Source of the DNA: an uncultured Flavobacteriales bacterium
Lineage (GTDB): Bacteria; Bacteroidota; Bacteroidia; Flavobacteriales; BACL11
Length of the DNA: 36,408 nucleotides
Direction of reading: 5' to 3'
NCBI GenBank assembly: GCA_905478185.1
Contig: CAJQHO010000024.1
Span: 1-36,408, forward strand
The translations under genes and the position numbers were made by a program. Numbering within the stretch: the stretch's first letter is position 1; each line of letters begins with the position of its first letter. Under the pieces are notes generated by a model, which saw only the letters and a list, made by a program, of their open reading frames with translations, was not told the origin of the DNA and did no database searches. Positions 24,827 to 32,945 of the stretch are shown in pieces.

Positions 24827-25762
24827 TTATTTATTTAACAGTAATTGTAGTTCTTCAGCATGATATTCATTATACCCAGTACCATCAAATAATCTTATTT
24901 GTTTTGCTCCTTTATAAAGTATCACAATAGGGTTATCATAATCAGGAAAAGTAATCTCCATATAACTATCTACTTCATCAGTATCATAATTTGCAAATGG
25001 CATTACTTGGTAAGGATATTGATTACCTACATATTCAAAAAAGTTAGGAATATTTTCTTGTTCAGTATCTGAAAACACAATATGAACAGGTGGAAAATTA
25101 TCAGATAAGTTAGATAATGAATCTAAACTTCTTGCAGCATGTTGGCAATGTTCACATCCTGCATCAAAATAACATAGAATTTTATAATCTTCTGAATTCT
25201 TAAAGTTTTCATCTTCAACAAATGAAACGAAACTACTCCCTTCTGATTTAGTTTGAGATGAAACCGGTAAGAACGCAAACATAACCAGTAATACAGATAA
25301 GAATTGTATACTTAATTTTGAGCAGCTATTTTCTTTATCATCAGCAGTGTTTTTATACAAGAACCCTAAAACAGCAATAGTAATTAAGTTTTTAATTAGT
25401 GCTTGTAAAGGTGACATAGGAATTAAATCACCAAAGCAACCACAGTTTTCAGTGTCGCCTAAAAATATAGAATAAGTAAGATGTAAACTAAATAACACAA
25501 GCAAACCGATTGAAGAAGGAATAATTAATTTCTTTAAGTAATTTTTTTGAAGTATTGCAAAAGCAATAAGTAGTTCAATTGCTAAAATGAAACGAGAAAG
25601 GTAAGGGGCTAACCCTTCTGAAAAACCCATTGGAATCAACTGTCCTTCTTCAAATATTTTAGTTATCCCATACATTGGTGTTGGGTACAACTTTGCAACT
25701 GCTGAAAGCAAGAATAGTGCTGAAATAAGCACACGAATAATTAGTGGTAAGTTCTTTTTCAT
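24827..25762 (-). CDS. MauE/DoxX-type membrane protein fused to a thioredoxin-like domain (BT_3928-like)
   Basis: 311 residues. The first 135 form a four-helix MauE/DoxX unit with the redox-type NCGCFGD motif (C107, C109) after helix 3. After a further hydrophobic segment (SIQFLSVLLVMFAFLPVSSQ, about 151-170), residues 190-311 form a thioredoxin-like domain with the pair C203-x-x-C206 in FDAGCEHCQHAA. A probable cis-proline loop is seen near FPDYDNPIVILY. This suggests electron or disulfide transfer between the membrane part and an outward-facing thioredoxin fold, a family-based inference. The gene sits between DUF1599 and the DppB-type permease with four-base gaps; in Bacteroides a similar protein (BT_3928 family) also lies beside tpiA and DUF1599. 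Confidence 0.82.
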   Translation of the reverse strand: MKKNLPLIIRVLISALFLLSAVAKLYPTPMYGITKIFEEGQLIPMGFSEGLAPYLSRFILAIELLIAFAILQKNYLKKLIIPSSIGLLVLFSLHLTYSIFLGDTENCGCFGDLIPMSPLQALIKNLITIAVLGFLYKNTADDKENSCSKLSIQFLSVLLVMFAFLPVSSQTKSEGSSFVSFVEDENFKNSEDYKILCYFDAGCEHCQHAARSLDSLSNLSDNFPPVHIVFSDTEQENIPNFFEYVGNQYPYQVMPFANYDTDEVDSYMEITFPDYDNPIVILYKGAKQIRLFDGTGYNEYHAEELQLLLNK

Positions 25763-25766
25763 AATA

Positions 25767-26309
25767 TTATTTATTTTCTAATTTGATTAACGCAAAAACG
25801 GCATAGTTTAGCATATCTAAATAATTTGCATCTACTCCTTCTGATATTAGTGTTGCTCCATGATTATCTTCAATTTGCTTTACCCTAAGGATTTTTTGCA
25901 GAATTAAATCAGTTAAAGAGCTCACACGCATATCTCTCCAAGCCTCACCATAATCATGATTTTTAGCAATCATTAACTCCTTTGCAATATTAGCATGTTT
26001 ACTAAAGATGTTCATAACCTCATTGTAATCCAAATCCTCAGCCAAATCAGAAACACCTAAATCAAATTGAATAAGGCCAATTACTGCATAATTTACAATT
26101 CCAACAAACTCATTAGAAATATCCTCTGCAATCTTTTGTTCTCCCTTTTGTTCTATTGATCGAATTCTTTGTGCTTTTATAAAAATCTGATCAGTTAATG
26201 AGCTGATTCTTAGTATTCTCCAAGCACTCCCATAATCTTTCATTTTCTTAGCAAAAATGTCCTCACATTTTTTTATTATTGAATCGTATTCTGCAATTGT
26301 GTTTTCCAT
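25767..26309 (-). CDS. DUF1599 protein made of two tandem repeats
   Basis: 180 residues, all helical and cytoplasmic. Two halves repeat each other: KMKDYGSAWRILRISSLTDQ (near residue 21) against KNHDYGEAWRDMRVSSLTDL (near 116), each followed by an IKAQRIRSIE/LRVKQIEDN helix and by NYAVIGLIQF/NYAVFALIKL. The DYGxAWRxxRxSSLTD signature is that of DUF1599, which belongs to the nucleotide-pyrophosphohydrolase-like (MazG-type) helical folds in my reading; activity is unproven. First gene of the eight-gene minus-strand operon. Only 40 bases separate its start from the divergent folP gene, so both promoters share that spacer. Confidence 0.85.
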   Translation of the reverse strand: MENTIAEYDSIIKKCEDIFAKKMKDYGSAWRILRISSLTDQIFIKAQRIRSIEQKGEQKIAEDISNEFVGIVNYAVIGLIQFDLGVSDLAEDLDYNEVMNIFSKHANIAKELMIAKNHDYGEAWRDMRVSSLTDLILQKILRVKQIEDNHGATLISEGVDANYLDMLNYAVFALIKLENK

Positions 26310-26349
26310 AAAGTGTTAACAGTTAATAAAGCCGAAATATACAGCAATT

Positions 26350-27195
26350 ATGAGCTCAAAAGAAAATATCACCAAAACCAATTCCGCCATCTTTTCAACA
26401 AAAGATGCAGTTATAATGGGAATATTAAACCTTACTGATGATTCTTTTTTTGATGGTGGAAAATACTCAAATAAAGAAGAAATAATTGCTAGATGTAAAG
26501 CAATGCTAGATGAAGGAGCAACAATAATTGATATTGGAGCACAATCATCAAGACCAGGAGCAACTCAAATATCATCAAAAGAAGAACTTAAGAAGTTAAT
26601 CCCAATTATTAAATTGTTAAAAAACAATTTTCCAAACATTCTAATTTCAGTTGATACATTCTGGTCAAATACCGCAAAAGAATGTGCTCTTGTTGGAACA
26701 GATGTTATTAATGATATATCTGCTGGAGAAATGGATAAGGAAATGTTTCCAATAATTGCAGAACTTAACATTCCTTATATTATGATGCACATGAAAGGGA
26801 ACCCACAAAACATGCAAAACCACCCAGAATACAATAATATTGTTGATGAGGTAAGCACTTATTTTAGCAATAAAATAGAAGAACTAAACATTTTAGGATT
26901 TAACAAAATAATAATTGACCCTGGTTTTGGTTTTGGAAAAACACTAGAACACAATTACCAAATATTAAATAATTTAGATGCTTTTAAATATCTTAAATGC
27001 CCTATACTTACTGGTACATCACGAAAGTCCATGATTTACAAACTACTAGATACAACAGCTGATAACGCACTGAACGGAACAACAATAACAAATACTATGG
27101 CTTTATTAAATGGAGCAAACATATTAAGGGTGCATGATGTAAAGCAAGCTATTGATTGCATTAAAATTACTACATTCGCAAAAAATAATTGTTAA
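26350..27195 (+). CDS. folP: Dihydropteroate synthase
   Basis: Folate enzyme of 281 residues joining 6-hydroxymethyl-dihydropterin diphosphate with p-aminobenzoate. The TIM-barrel motifs are MGILNLTDDSFFDGGKY (residues 23-39, the first signature), IDIGAQSSRPGA (the second), SVDTFWSNTAKE, VINDISAG, MMHMKGNPQNMQ, IIDPGFGFGKT and the substrate-binding GTSRKSM. The signature reads NLTDDSF where NVTPDSF is most common, a known kind of variation. The N-terminal 20 residues are a short extension; ATG 26350 is the only reasonable start. Its stop overlaps the start of cdaA by one base (TAATG), a conserved pairing in Bacteroidota. Confidence 0.94.
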   Translation: MSSKENITKTNSAIFSTKDAVIMGILNLTDDSFFDGGKYSNKEEIIARCKAMLDEGATIIDIGAQSSRPGATQISSKEELKKLIPIIKLLKNNFPNILISVDTFWSNTAKECALVGTDVINDISAGEMDKEMFPIIAELNIPYIMMHMKGNPQNMQNHPEYNNIVDEVSTYFSNKIEELNILGFNKIIIDPGFGFGKTLEHNYQILNNLDAFKYLKCPILTGTSRKSMIYKLLDTTADNALNGTTITNTMALLNGANILRVHDVKQAIDCIKITTFAKNNC

Positions 27196-27968
27196 TGGAA
27201 TTTCTTCAAATTGGCTTTATTGAACTTATTGATATTGCGCTAGTTGCAATATTAATCTATCAACTTTACAAAATAGTAAAAGGTACGGTTGCAATAAATA
27301 TTTTTATTGGTTTAGCAGCCATTTACCTCTTATGGAAAGTAGTGTCAGCTTTTAATTTTCAGCTTTTAAGCGAAATATTAGGACAATTTATTGGTGTTGG
27401 TGTTATCATACTTGCTATTGTTTTTCAACAGGAATTAAGAAAATTCTTAATGATGATTGGAAAGGGTAAGGTTATGAAAAACAAAGGACTATTTAAATTC
27501 AATCTTAGTGTAAAACACGATAATCACCTTAATACGCATGCCATTGCAAAAGCATGTGAAGATATGGCCAAAACTAAAACAGGTGCTATTATGGTAGTTA
27601 CTCAAATGGATGATTTAGCCGTATTTGCTGAAGGCGGTGTAGAAATGAATGCAGAAATTTCAGTGCCTATGATTGAAAGTATCTTCTATAAAAACAGCCC
27701 ACTACATGATGGTGCTGTAATAATAAGAAATAATAAGATTATAAGCGCAAGGTGCGTATTGCCTGTAAGTAATAATGAAGATTTCCCTGGGCACTTAGGA
27801 ATGAGACATAGAGCTGCTGTAGGAATTACTGAAGAATCAGATGCAATAGCTATAATAGTATCAGAAGAAACAGGCGGAATTACTTATGTAAAAGATGGAG
27901 AATTGTTTACAAAAAGAACCGCTCAGCAATTAGAACAATTCCTCAATAGAGTATTTACTCCACAATAA
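27195..27968 (+). CDS. cdaA: Diadenylate cyclase CdaA
   Basis: Membrane enzyme of 257 residues that makes the second messenger c-di-AMP from two ATP. Three N-terminal helices (about residues 6-80) precede the DisA_N catalytic domain. The active-site motifs DGA (172-174, in SPLHDGAVIIRNNK) and RHR (204-206, in LGMRHRAAVGITEESDA) are intact, followed by IVSEETGGIT. ATG 27195 is chosen because it overlaps the folP stop; a TTG two codons earlier is less likely. c-di-AMP generally governs potassium, osmolyte and cell-wall balance. The usual CdaR partner is not adjacent. Its 3' end overlaps the convergent subtilase gene by 14 bases. Confidence 0.95.
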   Translation: MEFLQIGFIELIDIALVAILIYQLYKIVKGTVAINIFIGLAAIYLLWKVVSAFNFQLLSEILGQFIGVGVIILAIVFQQELRKFLMMIGKGKVMKNKGLFKFNLSVKHDNHLNTHAIAKACEDMAKTKTGAIMVVTQMDDLAVFAEGGVEMNAEISVPMIESIFYKNSPLHDGAVIIRNNKIISARCVLPVSNNEDFPGHLGMRHRAAVGITEESDAIAIIVSEETGGITYVKDGELFTKRTAQQLEQFLNRVFTPQ

Positions 27969-29496
27969 TAAATTTCTTACTGATATTATAATCTTCAGAA
28001 GTTAAATTGATGATATAAACCCCTGCAGTTTGTGGTTTTATAATTTTAACTGCATCTTGAGGGTTGTTATAATACAGTATCCCCTTATCAATTAACTTCC
28101 CATCAATTGTAAAAACTGAATAAGTGACATCACTATCTAAACTACTTTCAATTGGTATAGTTAAATCATATGCCAATTTCTGATAAGCACTAAAATAATC
28201 AGGAACACCATAACCAAACTGATTGTCAGGATTAATATACCTATCTGCTGATTTGTAAATAACATCTTTAATTGTAGCTGGGCTTTCATTAGGTTGAGCA
28301 CCCCACAAACAAGCCACCATTCCAGCTGTAATGGGAGAAGAGAAAGAAGTCCCATTCCCTGTTCGGACAGTATCAGAAGATGAAATAATAACAGTGTTTT
28401 TTCCTTGAGCAACAACATTTGGCTTTACTGCTCCATCAGCATTTGGCCCATAAGAACTGAAAGAAGCAAACTCCTCATTCTCATCAACTGCACCAACTGA
28501 TAAAACATCAAAATTATCAGCAGGAGCACCTATATAATGCCAACTGCTATTCCCTGAATTTCCTGCAGAATTCACAACAATTATTCCTTTATTACATGCC
28601 ATTCCAGCACCTATACTAATAGGAGCAGTTTCCCCATCCATATCCTCATAAGTATGGTTTTGCAAAGCATCATCAAAAGTAGTGTACCCTAATGATGAAT
28701 TAATAATATCAGCACCTGCACTATCAGCATATTCAGCAGCACAGACCCACATGTATTCCTCAATTAAATTCTCAGAAAAAACATCTTCTGTTCTTAATAA
28801 AATATAATCAGCATCAGGGGCAGCACCAATCATTTTGCCAAATTTCTTTGCTCCCATAGTACTTAACACCATCATTCCATGAGTATGATCATCATAAACA
28901 TTACAATTTCCATCAACAAAATCATAAGTACTTAAAATCTGATTTTGTAAATCAGAAAACACAGCTAACTCATCAACTTTATAGAACCCAGCATCAATCA
29001 CAGCAATAGTCATTCCTTCACCAGAAAAACCCTTTTCATGTAACTTATTTCCACCTAACATTTCTAACTGATTATAAGCATCACCATAATCTAAAACATC
29101 ATAATTAGCATTCCATTTTTTACCTACTGTTTTTGAGTTCTGCCAACTGCCAAAACCAATAATAGTATCTATAAATTGATAGTTTAATGATTCTACCAGC
29201 AAGCTATCATAAGTCGAAACCACCACCCCATTAAACCATTTCAATTTATTTTCTATAGTAATTCCTGCAAATTGTAAAGCCGTAACATATTCTATATTAA
29301 CAGGCAAATCAGTACTATCAATAGGGATAGCAAACAACTGGCGTTTGTTAATTGTTTTTTGAGAAAGAAACTCCTCAGGAGTATTTAAACTAAAAGTTGT
29401 ATTTGCTTTATTTTTGAAAAAAACAAAGTATCTAAAAGCACCATCTTGTGCAAACAGAATTGATGGAAACAATAAGATAATTAGGAGATTTTTCAT
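27955..29496 (-). CDS. Subtilisin-like serine protease (S8) with T9SS sorting domain
   Basis: 513 residues. Signal peptide MKNLLIILLFPSILFAQ, then a pro-region to about 155 (with SQKTINKRQ), then the S8 domain. The triad is D168 (AVIDAGF), H206 (DDHTHGMMV) and S384 (GTSFSSP), with the oxyanion Asn in NSAGNSG near 313. The last ~70 residues (SVFTIDGKLIDKGILYYNN, then PQTAGVYIINLTSEDY and KKFIIVE) form a T9SS type A sorting domain, so the protease should be secreted and held at the cell surface. The gene begins ten bases after hutH and may be its operon partner. It ends tail-to-tail with cdaA. Substrate specificity is unknown. Confidence 0.92.
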   Translation of the reverse strand: MKNLLIILLFPSILFAQDGAFRYFVFFKNKANTTFSLNTPEEFLSQKTINKRQLFAIPIDSTDLPVNIEYVTALQFAGITIENKLKWFNGVVVSTYDSLLVESLNYQFIDTIIGFGSWQNSKTVGKKWNANYDVLDYGDAYNQLEMLGGNKLHEKGFSGEGMTIAVIDAGFYKVDELAVFSDLQNQILSTYDFVDGNCNVYDDHTHGMMVLSTMGAKKFGKMIGAAPDADYILLRTEDVFSENLIEEYMWVCAAEYADSAGADIINSSLGYTTFDDALQNHTYEDMDGETAPISIGAGMACNKGIIVVNSAGNSGNSSWHYIGAPADNFDVLSVGAVDENEEFASFSSYGPNADGAVKPNVVAQGKNTVIISSSDTVRTGNGTSFSSPITAGMVACLWGAQPNESPATIKDVIYKSADRYINPDNQFGYGVPDYFSAYQKLAYDLTIPIESSLDSDVTYSVFTIDGKLIDKGILYYNNPQDAVKIIKPQTAGVYIINLTSEDYNISKKFIIVE

Positions 29497-29506
29497 GTTT
29501 TTAAAA

Positions 29507-31006
29507 CTACATCAATTCCTCATCAATAGCTAAGTTCTGTAAAAATAAAATTGAATTTTCTATATCATTATGCAGTAATCTATCATCTGCTAAAAAAGGA
29601 ACTTCATCTCTATAAATATCTAAAATACCTTCTATAAATTCGGATGATTTTGCATTCCTAAATGCAATACCTTGAGTAGCATTAAGAAGCTCAATAGCTA
29701 ATATACGCTCAGTATTCTGGGCTACCTTATATAATTTTGTAGCTGCATTTGCCCCCATACTTACATGATCTTCTTGTCCGTTTGATGACACTATAGAATC
29801 CACAGAGGCAGGCGTACATAGTTGTTTATTTTGACTTGCAATACTTGCTGCCGTATATTGTGGAATCATCATTCCTGAATTAAGTCCTGGCTCTGCCACT
29901 AAAAATGCTGGCAATCCCCTTAATCCTGAAATTAACTGATAAGTTCTTCTTTCTGAAATAGAACCTAATTCTGAAAGCCCTATTGCTAAGTAATCCATTG
30001 CCATAGCTAATGGTTGCCCATGAAAGTTTCCACCAGAAATTACTTTATCTTCTCCAATAAATACTGTAGGATTATCCGTTACTGAATTAATTTCAGTTGT
30101 AAAAACTTCTTTTACATGTGAAATAACACCTTTACTTGCTCCATGTACTTGTGGCATACACCTAAATGAATAAGGGTCCTGAACATGTTCCTTCTCCCCT
30201 TTTTGTATCTCACTTCCCTCTAAGAAATCACGAATATTTTCTGCTGTTTTTAATTGTCCTTTATGAGGACGAACCATATGAATCAACTCATCAAAACATT
30301 CATTCCTACCATCAAAGGCTTCTAATGAAATTGCACCTACCATGTCTGCCATGTAGGATAATTTCTGAGATTTTAGCAAACTCCAAATCCCATAAGCTCC
30401 CATGAACTGTGTTCCATTAAGTAAGGCTAAACCTTCTTTAGATTGCAAGGCTATTGCCTCCCAACCATTCGATTTCATAATAATTTTTGTTTCTACTTCC
30501 TCTCCATCAACAATAACTTTTCCTTCTCCTAAAAGAGGTAAAGAAAGATGAGCCAAAGGTGCTAAATCACCACTTGCCCCTAAACTTCCTTGTTGAAATA
30601 CAACTGGAAGAATATTTTTATTGAACATTTCAATAAGACGCTCAACTGTTTGTAATTGTACTCCTGAATGTCCATAGGATAAAGATTGAACTTTTAAAAG
30701 TAACATTATTTTCACCACATTAGTTGGAACTTTATCCCCAGTCCCACAAGAATGAGATAGCACTAAGTTTTTTTGCAACTTTCCTAAATCTTCTTTTGAT
30801 ATTTTATGATTACAAAGCGAACCAAAACCTGTATTTATCCCATAAATTGGAGCATCAGATTGTTCCATTTTCTTATCTAAATAATCACGGCAATCTTGTA
30901 TTTTTTGTTTTGCTTTTTTGCCTAATACTAATTGTCTTTCTTCTGCAATAATTTCAGAAATAACTGAAAGGCTTAGCATTTGTTCTCCTACTTTAAAAGT
31001 ACTCAT
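29507..31006 (-). CDS. hutH: Histidine ammonia-lyase
   Basis: 499 residues. Converts histidine to trans-urocanate and ammonia, the entry to histidine degradation. The autocatalytic MIO cofactor forms from A144-S145-G146 in QGSLGASGDLAPLAHLS. Tyr55 in YGINTGFGSLCN and the SVTDNPTVF and GGNFHGQPLAMAMDYL motifs are also conserved. The PAL/TAL relatives differ at the ring-contact position; the SH pair in LVLSHSCGTG favours histidine. Other hut genes (hutU, hutI, hutG) are not in the window. The ATG follows the hisS stop without a spacer (TAAATG), so the two are translationally coupled, an odd union of charging and degrading the same amino acid. Confidence 0.93.
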   Translation of the reverse strand: MSTFKVGEQMLSLSVISEIIAEERQLVLGKKAKQKIQDCRDYLDKKMEQSDAPIYGINTGFGSLCNHKISKEDLGKLQKNLVLSHSCGTGDKVPTNVVKIMLLLKVQSLSYGHSGVQLQTVERLIEMFNKNILPVVFQQGSLGASGDLAPLAHLSLPLLGEGKVIVDGEEVETKIIMKSNGWEAIALQSKEGLALLNGTQFMGAYGIWSLLKSQKLSYMADMVGAISLEAFDGRNECFDELIHMVRPHKGQLKTAENIRDFLEGSEIQKGEKEHVQDPYSFRCMPQVHGASKGVISHVKEVFTTEINSVTDNPTVFIGEDKVISGGNFHGQPLAMAMDYLAIGLSELGSISERRTYQLISGLRGLPAFLVAEPGLNSGMMIPQYTAASIASQNKQLCTPASVDSIVSSNGQEDHVSMGANAATKLYKVAQNTERILAIELLNATQGIAFRNAKSSEFIEGILDIYRDEVPFLADDRLLHNDIENSILFLQNLAIDEELM

Positions 31007-32356
31007 TTATGATAATTCTTTTATTAAATCAGTAATGTTCAAATTACTCTGCTCACCACTTTCCATATTTTTAATCGACAATATTCCTGATTCCATTTCA
31101 TCCTCACCTACCATGATAACAAACTGAACGCATTTATTATTAGCATAGGACATTTGCTTTTTCATTTTCGATTTCTTAGGGTACAGTTCCGAACTTATTC
31201 CTGCCGAACGCAATTGTTTTAATAGTGGCAAACAAAAAGCTGCCTCCTGCTCACCAAAATTAGCAAACATCACTTTCGTACTCACATCAATATTATCGGG
31301 AAACAAACCGAGTTCTTCCATCACAATATATATTCTATCAATTCCAAAAGAAATACCCACTCCTGAAACATCTTTAAGTCCAAAAATTGAAGTCAAATCA
31401 TCATATCTTCCTCCACCACCAATTGAGCCAATAGCAACATCATTTGCTTTTACTTCCAGTATACAACCTGTGTAGTAATTCAGTCCTCTAGCTAGAGTAA
31501 TATCAAAAATCAAATTAGCCGATTGCAAGCCTAAATTGTTAACCGAATTGATGACAAATTGCAATTCTTCTAATCCTTTTTTTCCTGTTGCTGAATTTTC
31601 CAAAAGGGATGATAAATCACCAACATTTGTCGTATTCAAAAAAGTATCTAAAATAGAAAGGGCTTCTTTTTTCACGCCTTTACTTTCCATTTCCTCTTTT
31701 ACTTTATCAATGCCAATTTTATCCAGTTTATCCAGTGCAATTACAACATCATCAAATAAATCAGATGCACCCATCAATTCAACCATTCCACTTAATACCT
31801 TTCGGTTATTAATGTAAATATCAACATTCGGAATATTTAATTTTGTAAATACATCATCATACAGTTGCACTAATTCCACTTCACAGAGTAAAGAATCAGT
31901 TCCAATCACATCAGCATCACATTGGTAAAATTCACGATACCTTCCTTTTTGAGGCCTATCGGCACGCCAAACATTTTGCATTTGATAACGCTTGAAAGGG
32001 AAAGTAATATCATTTCTGTTCTGCACCACAAAACGAGCAAAAGGAACGGTTAAATCATAACGCAATGCTTTTTCAACTATCTGTTTTGTTAAGGATTTTG
32101 AAGTAGTATTTTCATCCAAAGTAGCTTTAGATAAATAATCACCTGAATTCAATACTTTAAAAATTAATCGATCCCCTTCATCACCATACTTACCTGTTAG
32201 AGTCTGAATATTTTCCATTGTAGGCGTTTCAATTGGCGCATAGCCATAGCACTCGAAAGCTCTTTTAACAGTTTCAAAAATGTAATTTCTTCTGAACATC
32301 ACTTGAGATCCGAAATCACGCATCCCTTTAGGTATTGTTGGTTTTGTAGTACTCAT
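31007..32356 (-). CDS. hisS: Histidyl-tRNA synthetase
   Basis: Class II synthetase of 449 residues. Motif 1 begins with IPKGMRDFGSQVMFRRNYI, and YDLTVPFARFVVQN is the HisRS signature. Motif 2 includes FYQCDADVIG preceded by WRADRPQKGRYREF. The histidine-binding LNYYTGCILEV and GGGGRYDDL and motif 3 (GVGISFGIDRIY) are all visible, followed by the anticodon-binding domain. I set the start at ATG 32356 (MSTTKPTIPKGMRD); the open frame extends to 32485, but that part crosses the divergent lipoprotein gene and has no family match. Followed without a gap by hutH. Confidence 0.95.
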   Translation of the reverse strand: MSTTKPTIPKGMRDFGSQVMFRRNYIFETVKRAFECYGYAPIETPTMENIQTLTGKYGDEGDRLIFKVLNSGDYLSKATLDENTTSKSLTKQIVEKALRYDLTVPFARFVVQNRNDITFPFKRYQMQNVWRADRPQKGRYREFYQCDADVIGTDSLLCEVELVQLYDDVFTKLNIPNVDIYINNRKVLSGMVELMGASDLFDDVVIALDKLDKIGIDKVKEEMESKGVKKEALSILDTFLNTTNVGDLSSLLENSATGKKGLEELQFVINSVNNLGLQSANLIFDITLARGLNYYTGCILEVKANDVAIGSIGGGGRYDDLTSIFGLKDVSGVGISFGIDRIYIVMEELGLFPDNIDVSTKVMFANFGEQEAAFCLPLLKQLRSAGISSELYPKKSKMKKQMSYANNKCVQFVIMVGEDEMESGILSIKNMESGEQSNLNITDLIKELS

Positions 32357-32432
32357 AATTGTTTGCAAATATCGTAAATTATTATTGATAAATTTCATTA
32401 GTTTTGAATCGAAAAATTTTAAACAAATCATA

Positions 32433-32942
32433 ATGAAATACCTCCTTATACTAACCTTATTTATCACGAATTCTTGTGGAGACAAAAAGCAACAAAAAGA
32501 AGATGTATCACAGAATCCTACTGAAATAAAAGCAATTAAAGAAATACTTAATACTCAAAAAGAATGCTGGAACAATGGCGATATTGATGGATTTATGGAA
32601 GGGTATTGGAATTCTGAAGAATTAATTTTTACATCACTAAGCCATGAACCAGCATTTGGTTGGGAAAATACTTTAGAGCGATATAAAAACAGTTACCCAA
32701 CAAAAGAAAGTATGGGGAAACTTAAATTTGAATTTTTAGATTTGAAACTAATTTCAAAAAATACAGCAAGTTTGAAAGGAAAATGGGAATTGATTAGAGA
32801 AAGTGACAATCCTAATGGGCTCTTTTGGTTAGACCTTCAAAAATTTGATAAAAAGTGGTTAATAACAAAAGATTCTACAATATCATTTGAGATAAACATA
32901 CCTTTATCTTTATTAGAATGTGATAAAAATAACCCTTCATAA
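32433..32942 (+). CDS. Lipoprotein with NTF2/SnoaL-like (DUF4440-type) domain
   Basis: 169 residues from ATG 32433. The lipobox is ITNSCG with C15 lipidated, followed by a charged linker (DKKQQKEDVSQNPTE). The remaining part has the pattern of the SnoaL/DUF4440 fold: helix AIKEILNTQKECWNNGDIDG, then FMEGYWNSEELIFTSL, GWENTLERYKNSYP, and beta strands LKFEFLDLKLISKN, ASLKGKWELIR and GLFWLDLQKFDKKWLITKDS. Such domains bind small ligands or act as scaffolds; no catalytic set is obvious. The longer reading from 32385 would hide the lipobox inside the chain. Three bases separate it from the prenyltransferase gene. Confidence 0.85.
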   Translation: MKYLLILTLFITNSCGDKKQQKEDVSQNPTEIKAIKEILNTQKECWNNGDIDGFMEGYWNSEELIFTSLSHEPAFGWENTLERYKNSYPTKESMGKLKFEFLDLKLISKNTASLKGKWELIRESDNPNGLFWLDLQKFDKKWLITKDSTISFEINIPLSLLECDKNNPS

Positions 32943-32945
32943 TTA

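Noticed and set aside
32357-32485. Longer N-terminus of HisS
   Set aside because: The extra 43 residues run across the divergent lipoprotein start and do not resemble any synthetase extension; MSTTKPTIPKGMRD is the usual beginning.
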